Assembly: GCF_004403305.1 (NCBI RefSeq)
Contig: NZ_SOHE01000065.1
Span: 421 to 50,914, forward strand
From: Cryobacterium frigoriphilum
GTDB lineage: Bacteria; Actinomycetota; Actinomycetes; Actinomycetales; Microbacteriaceae
Length of the DNA: 50,494 nucleotides
Direction of reading: 5' to 3'
Below the pieces are notes generated by a model that ran no database searches, was not told where the DNA came from, and was given only the letters and a program-made list of their open reading frames with translations. Of the stretch, positions 1-8,631 are shown one piece after another (position 1 is the stretch's first letter; each line of letters starts with the position of its first letter). The translations under genes and the position numbers were made by a program.

Positions 1-423
1 CGCGACATCAGGCGCGGGCGCGGATGCGACATCAGGCGCGGGCGCGGGCGCGGACTCAGGCACGGGCACGGGCAGGGGCGCGGACTCAGGCGCCAGCGCG
101 GATGACGGCGCGGGGGCATCCGCTTCGGGCGTGGGCGCAGAGGTCGGGGCGGCGGGCGCGAGGGTGGCGGAGGGGAGGCCGAGTTGCAGGCCGAGGGTCA
201 GCCCCAGGCTGGCCTTGATGCGGGCCTCGGCGTCGGCATCCGCGAGGGTCGCCGCGAGGTTGGCCTCGGTCACCGCGCGCAACACCTCGTCGCGCTGGAT
301 CTTCACGCCGCGCGGGGCGTCGATACCGATGCGCACGCTGTCTCCGCGCGCGTCGAGCACGGTGATGACGATGTCATCGCCAATGAGGATCTTCTCCCCC
401 GGTTTGCGTGTCAGAACCAGCAT
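1..423 (-). CDS. csrA: CsrA translational regulator with Pro/Ala-rich tail (3' end cut by window)
   Basis: CsrA is a dimeric RNA-binding protein that represses translation by binding GGA motifs near start codons. In Gram-positive flagellates it represses flagellin and is titrated by FliW. Residues 1-60 carry the family core (MLVLTRKPGEKILIGDD at the N-terminus, RGVKIQRDEV later). The ATG at 421-423 lies 9 bp after the flhF-like stop, so csrA is the last visible gene of the fliM operon. From about residue 78 the reading frame does not stop but continues as a Pro/Ala/Ser/Glu low-complexity tail to the window edge (141 codons open). Normal CsrA has 60-80 residues. The tail is DNA-repetitive (GC-rich 6-bp and 18-bp units). 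The identity of the core is secure; the role of the tail is unknown. Confidence 0.9.
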   Translation of the reverse strand, partial: MLVLTRKPGEKILIGDDIVITVLDARGDSVRIGIDAPRGVKIQRDEVLRAVTEANLAATLADADAEARIKASLGLTLGLQLGLPSATLAPAAPTSAPTPEADAPAPSSALAPESAPLPVPVPESAPAPAPDVASAPAPDVA

Positions 424-432
424 CTGACCAGC

Positions 433-2316
433 CTATCGTGACCCATTGCCGGCCAGGCCCCTCGCCGCCCGGCGGGTGGTGGGCGCGATCGGCTCGAGGG
501 TCGCGTGCCAGAGCACCGGCAGCCCGAGGCTCGCGAGAGTCTCGGGAGTCGAGGTGGATTCCCGGCCGATACCGACAACTCCGTCAACGGGCACCGCCGC
601 CGCAACCACCTGCACCCAGCGGTCGGTGTCGGCGGACTTGTGTGCGGCATCCGCTACCACCCAGATTTGATCGGCACGCAGCGCCGCGAGCGACGCCGCC
701 CGCCGCACGAAGTCGGTGCTGACGTCGACCTGGCTGGGCCCCAGGCCGAATGCGACGAACACCGGATGCCCGCGCTCGACCCCGGCCGCCCGGGCGGCAC
801 CCGCAGACCTGCGATCGTCGACGCGGTCGACGCCGGCCGCCGAGAGCGCACCCGCGACGCGCAGCTCGCCGCCGTTGGCGCGCACGATCATGGCGCGGGC
901 AACCTCGAGCGCCCGCTCGGTGAGCCCGACGACGAGGACGAGATCCCCGCGCCCGGTCAGAAGGCGGGGCACGATCGGCGCGACAACTCCCCCGGCCGAC
1001 GCGGCGAAACCGGCCGCCGCGGCAAATCCGGAGCGACCGGTCGGACCGGCGGAACCCGCAGAACCGGCGCTACCGCTCGGACCGGCGGAACCCGCAGGAC
1101 CGGCGCGACCGGTCTGATCCGCGGTCCCCCTCGATCCGGAGCGACCGGTCGGATCCGCGGGCCCCCTCGATGCGGCGAGCTCGCCCGGTGCGGCGGGTCT
1201 GGCGGGGTCGGCGAGCCCGGTCTGACTCGCGGAGACGGCCGAAACCGCCGAGGCCGCGGCCCGCGGCACCCACTGCGGGCCGGTGTCGAGCAAGGCGGCT
1301 GCCCGCGCGGCCGCCGCGCCAGGCACGGCGGGTGCGTCGGCCCCTGCAGGGGTGCGTGCAGCGGCACGTGCCGCATTTCGCTGCGATGCCGCGCCGGGTG
1401 AATCGGTCAGCTCACGGGAGGTCGCCGCCTCCGCACGGTCGACTGCGGCGAGGAGGGCGGCCATTGCGCCGGATCCGGCCGACGTCACTCCGGGCTGCCC
1501 GTCGAGACCGTTGTTCGCGTCGCTAGAGTTCGCGTCGCTGTGGTTCGCGTCGCTGTGGTTCGGGTCGCTGTGGTTCGCCTCGCTGTCGCTCTGGTCCCGG
1601 TCGCTTGTGCCGCTGTTGCCCACTTCGTCGTCGCCGGCCCGGGCACGGCCCGACTCACCCTGCGAAACGAAGCTGTCGGCCGCATCGAGGTCGTCGAGCA
1701 GGTCGGCCAGATCGTCGCGGCGGGCGGATTCCGACCGAGCGCTGCGCCGGGGTGAGACGTGTGCGGCCGCGATTGCCGCGGCGTCCGCGGCGGCACGCCT
1801 ACCCCCAGCGGCACGAGGTGAAGCAGGCATCGGAACGGGTAACGGCGGCGGCATCGGCGCCCGCAGTGCGCCCTGCTCGACCGGCACCTCCGTCGGTGAC
1901 CGCGAAGCCCGCCCTGAATCCGCCCCGGCAGGCGGCCGCACCGGCGGCTCCGCCCGTGCGGTCGCGAAGGTGAGTTCGTCCATCAGCGCGGCGAACCCAT
2001 CGGACTCGGTCGAGACCGGAGTCGCCGGCAGCACGGCCGCCGCCCGCGGCCGCAGCTGCGATTCCTGCTCGTCGGCGTCGTCGAGCAGCGCCGCGATGCC
2101 CAGCCGGGCCGGCAGATCGAGCGCGTGCGCCGCGCGGCGCCGCGGCGGCACCTCCACGGTCACCTCATAGTGCTGGCGCGCGAAAAAACCGCGAATGCCA
2201 CCGACGGTGACCTTCTCCGCCGACACGATGAGGGCATCTTCGCCATGATCCAGACGGATGCGCTGCTTCAGTTCGGCCAGCGTCGCGCCTCTAAGCTGAA
2301 ATCGTCTCGGCTCCAC
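433..2316 (-). CDS. FlhF-like protein with degenerate SRP-GTPase domain
   Basis: FlhF is an SRP-family GTPase that sets flagellar number and position. The N-terminus (RGATLAELKQRIRLDHGEDA, then ALIVSAEKV) matches the FlhF N-terminal domain, and the gene sits directly after flhA, the usual flhF slot. Residues ~70-430 are low-complexity with tandem repeats (NHSDANHSDAN; Gly/Ser/Ala/Thr units). The last ~190 residues resemble an NG fold, but the P-loop position reads VVGLTERALE instead of GxTGxGKT, and the TKxD position reads GIGREST. It therefore looks unable to bind GTP. The GTG start at 2316, 26 bp inside flhA, precedes VEPRRFQLRG; an ATG at 2337 is also possible. It could be a structural remnant or a pseudo-GTPase. 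Confidence 0.7.
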   Translation of the reverse strand: MEPRRFQLRGATLAELKQRIRLDHGEDALIVSAEKVTVGGIRGFFARQHYEVTVEVPPRRRAAHALDLPARLGIAALLDDADEQESQLRPRAAAVLPATPVSTESDGFAALMDELTFATARAEPPVRPPAGADSGRASRSPTEVPVEQGALRAPMPPPLPVPMPASPRAAGGRRAAADAAAIAAAHVSPRRSARSESARRDDLADLLDDLDAADSFVSQGESGRARAGDDEVGNSGTSDRDQSDSEANHSDPNHSDANHSDANSSDANNGLDGQPGVTSAGSGAMAALLAAVDRAEAATSRELTDSPGAASQRNAARAAARTPAGADAPAVPGAAAARAAALLDTGPQWVPRAAASAVSAVSASQTGLADPARPAAPGELAASRGPADPTGRSGSRGTADQTGRAGPAGSAGPSGSAGSAGSAGPTGRSGFAAAAGFAASAGGVVAPIVPRLLTGRGDLVLVVGLTERALEVARAMIVRANGGELRVAGALSAAGVDRVDDRRSAGAARAAGVERGHPVFVAFGLGPSQVDVSTDFVRRAASLAALRADQIWVVADAAHKSADTDRWVQVVAAAVPVDGVVGIGRESTSTPETLASLGLPVLWHATLEPIAPTTRRAARGLAGNGSR

Positions 2317-4345
2317 GGACCACCCCCACGGTCTCAATGGTCACGTTCGACGCCGTGACCTCCTGGTACGACAAGACCGGCAGCCCGTCGGACTGCGTGG
2401 ACACGAGCCGCCGAATTGCCGGCCGCAGCGCCGGCGCGCAGACCAGCACGGCGCTGAGGCCGCTCGCCTCGACCGTGGCGACCGAACTGCGCACCGAAGC
2501 GAGCACCGCCTCGATCTTGGCCGGGTCCATCAGAATCTGGGTGCCGGCTTCCGACGGCCGCATGCCCTCGAGCATGGACTGTTCAAGAAGCGGCTCGATC
2601 ATGATGACCCGCAACACGGTGCCGTCGAGGTACTGCGCGGTCAGCGCCGGTCCGAGCGCGTGCCGGGCGGCCTCGATGAGCCCCTCCGGGTCGGTCGACA
2701 CCTTGGCGCGCAGGGACAGCGCCTCGTAGATGCGCGGCAGGTCGTTGATCGGAATCTGCTCGATCAAGAGCCCCTGCAGCACCCGCTGCACCTCGGCCAG
2801 CGAGAGCATGCCGGGGATCAGATCGTCGACGGCCGACGGATTCACCTGGCGCACGCCATCCGTCAGAATGCGCACGTCTTCGCGGGTGAGCAGCCGGGCG
2901 GCGTTCGAGGTGATGATCGACGACAGGTGTGTGACGAGCACCGAGACCCGGTCGATGACTGTGGCACCGGTCATTTCGGCGCTGTAGCGCATCTCGCTCG
3001 GCACCCATTTGCCGGCCAACCCGAAAACGGGTTCGACCGTGACCGTGCCGGGCAGGCCGTCGAGGGCATCGCCGAGGGCGAGCACCTTGCCGGCCGGCGC
3101 GATTCCGCGGCCCGCTTCGACCCCGGCGATGCGGATCACGTAGGTCGAGCTGGGAAGGTCGATGCTGTCCCTGGTGCGCACCGGCGGAACCACGACGCCT
3201 AAGTCCATCGCGATCTTGCGGCGCAGGCCCCGCACCCGGGCGAGCAGGTCGTCGCTGGCGCCGGAGACAATGTCGACCAGGTCGGGGGCGAGCTGAATCT
3301 CGAGGGCGTGCACCCGCATCTGCTCGATCAGGTCTTCGGAGGTGTCGGTCTTCGGGGCGACCTGTTCGGCCGCGGTGGCGGCCTCCGTCTCGGCCTTCTT
3401 CGCAGCCTCGGTCGTCTTGATGCGCTGCGAGATGAAGATGAGACCGAAACCCACGATGATGAACGGAATGATCGGCATGCCCGGAATCAGGGCCATCAGG
3501 ATGGCGGCTGCGCCGGTGATCAGCAGGGCGTTGCGGCTCTGGGTGAGCTGGGCAGAGGCGGTGGTGCCGATGTCACTCTCGGCGTTCGAGCGGGTCACGA
3601 TCATGCCGGTGGAGACGGCCATCAGCAGCGCGGGAATCTGGGTGACGAGACCGTCGCCGATGGTCAGCAACGCGTAGGTATCGAGGGCTTCGCCGATCTC
3701 CATGCCGCGCTGCAGCATGCCGATCGCGATGCCACCGATGATGTTGATGATGATGATGATCAGGCCGGCGATCGCGTCACCCTTGACGAACTTCGACGCA
3801 CCGTCCATGGCGCCGTAGAAGTCGGCCTCGGCCGAGACCTCGGCGCGCCGGTCTTTCGCCTGGGCATCGGTGATCAGGCCGGCGTTGAGGTCGGCGTCGA
3901 TGGCCATCTGCTTGCCGGGCATGGCGTCGAGGGTGAAGCGGGCGCCGACCTCGGCGACGCGTTCGGCACCCTTGGTGACCACGACGAACTGAATCACGAC
4001 GAGGATCAGAAAGATGACCGCGCCAATGACCATCGAGCCGCCGACGGCCACGTGCCCGAAGGCCTCGATGACCTGGCCGGCGTAGCCGTCGCCGAGCACG
4101 AGTCGGGTGGATGCCACGTTGAGGCCCAGTCGGAACAGGGTCGCGACGAGCAGCAGCGAGGGGAACACCGAGAAGTCGAGCGGCTTCTTCACGAACATAG
4201 TCGTCAGCAGCGTGACGAGCCCGAGCATGATGTTGACGATGATGAGCACGTCGAGCATCGCGGCCGGAATCGGCACGACGAGCAGCAGGATGATGCCGAC
4301 GACGCCGACGGGCACGGCGAGCATCGCGAGATTGCGGTTTTTCAC
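2291..4345 (-). CDS. flhA: Flagellar export gate protein FlhA
   Basis: Inner-membrane component of the flagellar type III export gate. It forms the nonameric ring that receives chaperone-substrate complexes and couples proton flow to export. At 684 residues it has normal family length. The N-terminal half has multiple hydrophobic helices, with the conserved FHIPEP-family stretch (GARFTLDAMPGKQMAIDADL) near residues 135-155. The cytosolic C-terminal domain (from ~340) ends in IETVGVVRGAETISA. The GTG start at 4345 follows the flhB stop by one base. It is part of the fliM-to-csrA operon. Nothing is missing. Confidence 0.97.
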   Translation of the reverse strand: MKNRNLAMLAVPVGVVGIILLLVVPIPAAMLDVLIIVNIMLGLVTLLTTMFVKKPLDFSVFPSLLLVATLFRLGLNVASTRLVLGDGYAGQVIEAFGHVAVGGSMVIGAVIFLILVVIQFVVVTKGAERVAEVGARFTLDAMPGKQMAIDADLNAGLITDAQAKDRRAEVSAEADFYGAMDGASKFVKGDAIAGLIIIIINIIGGIAIGMLQRGMEIGEALDTYALLTIGDGLVTQIPALLMAVSTGMIVTRSNAESDIGTTASAQLTQSRNALLITGAAAILMALIPGMPIIPFIIVGFGLIFISQRIKTTEAAKKAETEAATAAEQVAPKTDTSEDLIEQMRVHALEIQLAPDLVDIVSGASDDLLARVRGLRRKIAMDLGVVVPPVRTRDSIDLPSSTYVIRIAGVEAGRGIAPAGKVLALGDALDGLPGTVTVEPVFGLAGKWVPSEMRYSAEMTGATVIDRVSVLVTHLSSIITSNAARLLTREDVRILTDGVRQVNPSAVDDLIPGMLSLAEVQRVLQGLLIEQIPINDLPRIYEALSLRAKVSTDPEGLIEAARHALGPALTAQYLDGTVLRVIMIEPLLEQSMLEGMRPSEAGTQILMDPAKIEAVLASVRSSVATVEASGLSAVLVCAPALRPAIRRLVSTQSDGLPVLSYQEVTASNVTIETVGVVRGAETISA

Positions 4346-4346
4346 G

Positions 4347-5465
4347 TTAGAACCCCCTCGGGCCGGATGGTGCGGATGTCATGGTGTGTACGCCGGCCAT
4401 GCTGCCGCCGGACTGCGAGCCGCGGGCCTTGAGGGCCATCACGAAGGCGAGCACCCGGGCCACCGCGTTGTACAGGTCGGTCGGAATCTCCTGTCCGATC
4501 TCGCACGCCGCGAAGAGCGCCCTGGCCAGCGGAATATCCGCGACGATCGGCACCTGGTCGGTCGCGGCCTGTTCGCGGATGCGCGTGGCCACGTGTCCGG
4601 TGCCCTTCGCGACCACCCGGGGCGCCGACTTTCCCGGTTCGTAGACCAGGGCCACGGCGACGTGCGTCGGGTTGACGAGCACGACATCCGCGTCGGCGAC
4701 CGAGGAGATCATGCGGTTGCGACTCATCGCGAGCTGACGGGAACGGCGCTGCGATTTGATCTGCGGGTCTCCCTCTGAGGCCTTGTTCTCGTCGCGCACC
4801 TCCTTCTTGGTCATGCGGGTCTTCTTGCGGTTGCGCTTCATGACCACGAACACGTCGGCGGCGGCGAGGATCAGCCCGGCCACGACCGCGGACTGCAGCA
4901 GCGCGCCGGCGCCGGCCGCCGCTCCCTCGAGCAGCGCGGAGACGGGCAGCCCACCGGCGGTCATCAGCACGGGCATCAGGCCCTGAATGACGGAGACCAG
5001 GACGACGCCGACGACGATGGTCTTGGCGAGCGATTTCACGCCCTCCCAGAGCGCCTGCGTGCCGAAGACCCGTTTCATACCCGAGACCAGGTTGAACTGC
5101 TCGTACTTTCCCTCGAACTTCTTGAAGTGGATGCCGCCCTGCAGCGCCGCTCCGAGCAGCACGACCACGACGACCACGCCGAGCAGGGGCGAAATCGTGG
5201 CCGACATCGAGGCGAGGCCCTCGACGAGGGCTTCGAGGGCAACCTCGGGGTCGGGGTTCGCGGCGATCGCGCCGACGGTGAAGAGCTGGTCGGTGCCGAC
5301 GATCGCGCCGGCGGCAATGGCGCCGGGCAGCATGACGGCTGCCGCGCCGACCCCGAGCCAGGCGGTGATGTCCTGCGACTTGGAGAGCTGACCCTTGGCC
5401 CGCACCTCTTTCATGCGCTTCTGGGTGGCCATCTCGGTGCGTTCACCGGAATCGGGTTCTGACAA
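4347..5465 (-). CDS. flhB: Flagellar export switch protein FlhB
   Basis: Export-gate protein that switches substrate class from rod/hook to filament after autocleavage. 372 residues: four hydrophobic segments, then a cytoplasmic domain with the autocleavage motif NPTH at residues 265-268 (VLVNPTHVAVALVYEP). The start is TTG at 5465, directly after the fliR TAG and preceded by GAGG. It gives the family N-terminus MSEPDSGERTEMATQKR, which decides for TTG over the internal ATG 11 codons in. It works with FliK (13440-15173), the ruler that triggers the switch. Confidence 0.97.
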   Translation of the reverse strand: MSEPDSGERTEMATQKRMKEVRAKGQLSKSQDITAWLGVGAAAVMLPGAIAAGAIVGTDQLFTVGAIAANPDPEVALEALVEGLASMSATISPLLGVVVVVVLLGAALQGGIHFKKFEGKYEQFNLVSGMKRVFGTQALWEGVKSLAKTIVVGVVLVSVIQGLMPVLMTAGGLPVSALLEGAAAGAGALLQSAVVAGLILAAADVFVVMKRNRKKTRMTKKEVRDENKASEGDPQIKSQRRSRQLAMSRNRMISSVADADVVLVNPTHVAVALVYEPGKSAPRVVAKGTGHVATRIREQAATDQVPIVADIPLARALFAACEIGQEIPTDLYNAVARVLAFVMALKARGSQSGGSMAGVHTMTSAPSGPRGF

Positions 5466-6233
5466 CTACCTCACCCCCATGAGTGCGTCCACGGCCTGAC
5501 CGGTGAGGGTCGAGACGATGCGGGGCAGGGCGATGAAGACGGTGGAGGCGAGGATCAGGGTGATCAGGATCTTCAGCGGAAAGCCGAGGGCGAAGGCGTT
5601 GAGCGCGGGCGCGACCCGGGTGAGCAGGCCGAGTCCGGCATCCGCTAGAAAAAGCACCACGAGCAGCGGGCCGGCGATCTGCACGGCGGCGAGAAACATC
5701 TGCGTCGTCGCGCCGATCAGGGCCTGCACGGGCGCGCCGAGCTCGACGCCGCCGCCGATCGGCAGGGCGGAGAAGCTGCGGATGAGCCCGCCAATGATTA
5801 GCTGGTAACCGCCGGACGCGAAGAGCAGGGCAAGGGCGGTGATCTGAAACAGACGGGTGAACTGGGCGCCGTTGACCATGGACTGCGGGTCGAAACCCTG
5901 CGCCATCGAGAATCCGCTGAACATGTCGATCAGTCCACCGGCGGACTGCACCGCCGCGAAGACGACGAAGACGAGAAATCCGAGGATGCCGCCGACCAGG
6001 ATTTCGAGCACCAGCGCGCCGAAGAATTCGGCGGTGGTCGACGAGACATAGCCGTCGGTGGCCCGTGGCGACACCGCAAGGGCCAGGCCGAGGGCGAGCA
6101 TGCCCTTGATGCGCAGCGGGAAGGCGTTGTAGGAGAACGGCGGTGCGATGACGATGAAGGCGATCATGCGTACCCCGGCGAGCATGGTCGCTTCGATCCA
6201 GGCGAGGTTGAGGCTGAATTCCATCTCAGCCAC
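5466..6233 (-). CDS. fliR: Flagellar export protein FliR
   Basis: Membrane protein of the FliP-FliQ-FliR export channel. 255 residues, mostly hydrophobic helices, with conserved family stretches (RMIAFIVIAPPFSYNAFPLRIKG near residue 25 and FSGFSMAQGFDPQ near 115). The GTG start at 6233 overlaps the fliQ stop by 8 bp. An in-frame ATG at 6224 (MEFSLNLAW) is an equally acceptable start. The stop abuts the flhB TTG start, consistent with translational coupling. Confidence 0.95.
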   Translation of the reverse strand: MAEMEFSLNLAWIEATMLAGVRMIAFIVIAPPFSYNAFPLRIKGMLALGLALAVSPRATDGYVSSTTAEFFGALVLEILVGGILGFLVFVVFAAVQSAGGLIDMFSGFSMAQGFDPQSMVNGAQFTRLFQITALALLFASGGYQLIIGGLIRSFSALPIGGGVELGAPVQALIGATTQMFLAAVQIAGPLLVVLFLADAGLGLLTRVAPALNAFALGFPLKILITLILASTVFIALPRIVSTLTGQAVDALMGVR

Positions 6234-6501
6234 CGCCGAGCAGCGAGGGGATCTTGTCGAAGATGGCGTGCGTGAAAGCGACCGACTCGGCGATCATCCA
6301 GTGACCGCAGACGATCAGGGCGATGGCGACGGCGATGGCCTTGGGCACGAACGACAGCGTCACCTCCTGAATCTGGGTGATCGACTGCAGCAGCGAGATG
6401 GCAAAACCCACCACGAGCGCGGTGATGAGCACGGGAGCGGACAGCTTGGCGGCGAGGATCAGGCCCTGCAGGCCGATGTCGAGAACGGCGTTGGTGTCCA
6501 T
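6226..6501 (-). CDS. fliQ: Flagellar export protein FliQ
   Basis: Small (91 residues) two-helix membrane subunit of the FliPQR export pore. The family pattern is visible: MDTNAVLDIGLQGL, first helix, GFAISLLQSITQIQEVTLSF, second helix. Length is normal. ATG at 6499-6501 overlaps the fliP stop and its own stop lies inside fliR. The order fliO-P-Q-R-flhB-flhA is the standard export cassette. Confidence 0.96.
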   Translation of the reverse strand: MDTNAVLDIGLQGLILAAKLSAPVLITALVVGFAISLLQSITQIQEVTLSFVPKAIAVAIALIVCGHWMIAESVAFTHAIFDKIPSLLGGG

Positions 6502-7439
6502 CAGCCGACCTGATAACTGCCGATGAGGCTCGTGATGATCAGGCCCCAGCCGTCGACGAGCACGAAGAGCAGAATCTTGAACGGCAGCGAGATCATGACC
6601 GGCGGCAGCATCATCATGCCCATGGACATCAGGGCGGCCGAGACCACGATGTCGATCACGAGAAAGGGAATGAAAATGACGAAGCCGATGATGAATGCAG
6701 CGCGCAGCTCGCTGATCATGAACGCCGGAATCAGGGTCAGCAGGGTCACATCGTCGGGACTGTCGGGGTTGTCCATGTCGGCGGCGCGGGTCATGAGCGC
6801 GAGGTCTTCTTCGCGGGTGTTGGCGAGCATGAACACCCGCAGCGGTTCCCCGGCGGCCGCGAGGGCGTCGGTGAAGGTGAGGTTGCCGTCGAGGTAGGGC
6901 TCGACGGCGAGGGTGTTGATGTCGGTCAGTACCGGCGCCATGATGAACAACGACAGGAACAGGGCAAGGCCGGCGAGCACCTGGTTCGGCGGGATCGACG
7001 GCAGCGCGAGCGCGTTCCGGGTCATGGCGAGCACGACGAAGATCTTGGTGAAGCTCGTCATCATGAGCAGCAGAGCGGGGGCGACCGAGAGCAGCGTGAT
7101 GCCCACGAGCGTGACGATCGCCGACGACGGAGCCCCATTCGGGCCGTTGATGTCAATGCTGACGTCGCCGCCGCCGCCCTCGCTCGGGTCGACTGCACCG
7201 GTGTCGCCGGGGTCGACGGGCTGCGTGGGAACGAGGGACAGGGCGTGGGCCGAGGGGGTCGTCACCCAGAATATGGCGAGCACGATCACGAGCAGCAGGC
7301 CGAGTTGCACGGCCAGGCGGGTGGCGCGGGTGAGCCGGTCGCGGGCGGGGGTCGTGGCGTAGAGATGGTTCAGCGTGCGGACAGACCCAGGTGCGGTGTT
7401 CACCGTCGCTGCCGCAGTGCGGCGGCGGCCTGCTGCCAC
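6501..7439 (-). CDS. fliP: Flagellar export protein FliP with N-terminal signal-like segment
   Basis: Core subunit of the flagellar protein-export channel. Conserved FliP segments: MMTSFTKIFVVLAMTRNAL, PPNQVLAGLALFLSLFIMAP, the periplasmic loop, then a C-terminal helix with PVMISLPFKILLFVLVDGWG. About 110 residues precede the core: a basic stretch, a hydrophobic signal-like helix (LGLLLVIVLAIFWVTTPSAHA) and a Gly/Asp-rich spacer. FliP proteins often carry a cleaved signal peptide. The GTG at 7439 gives 312 residues. A second GTG at 7403 overlaps the fliO stop by 4 bp (GTGA, the coupling pattern used throughout this locus) and may be the true start. Confidence 0.94.
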   Translation of the reverse strand: MAAGRRRTAAATVNTAPGSVRTLNHLYATTPARDRLTRATRLAVQLGLLLVIVLAIFWVTTPSAHALSLVPTQPVDPGDTGAVDPSEGGGGDVSIDINGPNGAPSSAIVTLVGITLLSVAPALLLMMTSFTKIFVVLAMTRNALALPSIPPNQVLAGLALFLSLFIMAPVLTDINTLAVEPYLDGNLTFTDALAAAGEPLRVFMLANTREEDLALMTRAADMDNPDSPDDVTLLTLIPAFMISELRAAFIIGFVIFIPFLVIDIVVSAALMSMGMMMLPPVMISLPFKILLFVLVDGWGLIITSLIGSYQVG

Positions 7440-7855
7440 GTGCTCGGGGAGAGGATCGAGCCGCCGAAACGTTCGGCGGTCGCCGGAGTCGTGGCAGTCG
7501 TGGCGAGGGCCGGCTGGAGGGCCGGCTGGGAGCCGGGTTCACCATCCGTCGCCGCAGCGAGCAGGCGGGCGAATTCGGCCTGGCCGGTGCCGCCCTCGGT
7601 CGCGATCGGCGTGGCGCCGCCGTGCAGCAGGCTCACGGACTGTTCGGTGACGCCCAGAACGAGGCGTTGGCCGTCGATGTCTACGACGACGACGGATGAC
7701 TTGGGCCCGACCACCTGACGGCCCACCACGGTCACCAGATTCACGACCTGGCTGCCGCGAGCGGCCTTGCTCAGCCGTTTCTGCAGGTACCAGAGCAGCA
7801 CGAGCACGACGCCGAGCGAGAGAACGACGCGCAGCGCCACGATGAGGGTGTCCAT
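7400..7855 (-). CDS. fliO: FliO-like flagellar export assembly protein
   Basis: FliO assists assembly of the FliP ring. 151 residues: one N-terminal membrane helix (LIVALRVVLSLGVVLVLLWYLQ), then a small basic/beta domain (VVGRQVVGPKSSVVVVDIDGQRLVLGVTE) that matches the FliO pattern, then a variable Ala-rich tail ending in ALRQRR. The FliO family is poorly conserved, so the call rests on this motif plus its place between fliN and fliP. Confidence 0.85.
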   Translation of the reverse strand: MDTLIVALRVVLSLGVVLVLLWYLQKRLSKAARGSQVVNLVTVVGRQVVGPKSSVVVVDIDGQRLVLGVTEQSVSLLHGGATPIATEGGTGQAEFARLLAAATDGEPGSQPALQPALATTATTPATAERFGGSILSPSTWQQAAAALRQRR

Positions 7856-8563
7856 TTAGGCCAGGCCCTCGGCGACATCGAGAATCTGGGTGATGCGCAC
7901 GGCGTAATCCTGGTCGACGACGACGATCTCACCGTGCGCGATGAGACGGCCGTTGAGCAGAATATCGGCGGGGGCGCCGGCTGAACGGTCGAGTTCGATG
8001 ACGGCGCCGGGCTCGAGCGAGAGCACGTCGCGCACCGACATGCGGGTGCGGCCGATTTCGACGGTCAGAGCCATTTCCACGTTGCGGATGCGGCCCAGCT
8101 TGCCGACGACGGTGTCGGGGGTGCTGAGGTTGAAGCCGGCGACGATGCCGTTCTTGCGCAGGCGAATGGCGAACCAGCCGATGACGATGCCGTTGCCGAG
8201 CAGGTCGAAGACCACGGTTTCGTCCGACGCGAACAGGGCCGAGGCGTCTTCGACGCGGGTGTCGCCGAGCACTCCGACGCCGAGCATCGCGGCGGCGGCC
8301 TGCAGCGCGGGGCGCAGCACGTCGTGGCTCGCGACGAGGGAGCTCGCCGATCCGGCGGCAACGTCGGTCGAACTGGGATCGGTGAGCACCACGGCAAGGT
8401 CGGCGCTCGTGACACCGACGAAAGAGGCGACCGCCGCGGAACCGACCTGCGCCTGCACGGCCGCACCGAGGTGGGGCGTCGCCTGCACGGCCGTGGCGGC
8501 CGGCAGCACGAGAATCAGTGCATTGGCGGCGGCGACGGGAAGCGCGGTGTCGGTGGTGTTCAT
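7856..8563 (-). CDS. fliN: Flagellar motor switch protein FliN, extended N-terminus
   Basis: C-ring protein that works with FliM and FliG in torque generation and direction switching. 235 residues, longer than classical FliN (~137). The C-terminal SpoA/surface-presentation domain is typical (MALTVEIGRTRMSVRDVLSL, then GAVIELDRSAGAPADILLNG and EIVVVDQDYAVRITQIL). Residues ~1-140 are an additional alpha/beta region that I cannot assign, reminiscent only in layout of FliY-type proteins. An ATG with GGAG 9 bases upstream starts it. It lies 68 bp after fliM. Confidence 0.92.
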   Translation of the reverse strand: MNTTDTALPVAAANALILVLPAATAVQATPHLGAAVQAQVGSAAVASFVGVTSADLAVVLTDPSSTDVAAGSASSLVASHDVLRPALQAAAAMLGVGVLGDTRVEDASALFASDETVVFDLLGNGIVIGWFAIRLRKNGIVAGFNLSTPDTVVGKLGRIRNVEMALTVEIGRTRMSVRDVLSLEPGAVIELDRSAGAPADILLNGRLIAHGEIVVVDQDYAVRITQILDVAEGLA

Positions 8564-8631
8564 GGCGTTTTCTCCAGTGTTGCTACTGCGGTGTTCGGGG
8601 CTGCGGGTGTTCGGGGCATCAGGGCGCCTGT

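Noticed and set aside
3308..4432. 374-codon plus-strand frame rich in Asp/His/Glu
   Set aside because: Antisense of the hydrophobic flhA N-terminal half; such acidic/His composition is the complement of Leu/Val/Ile codons.
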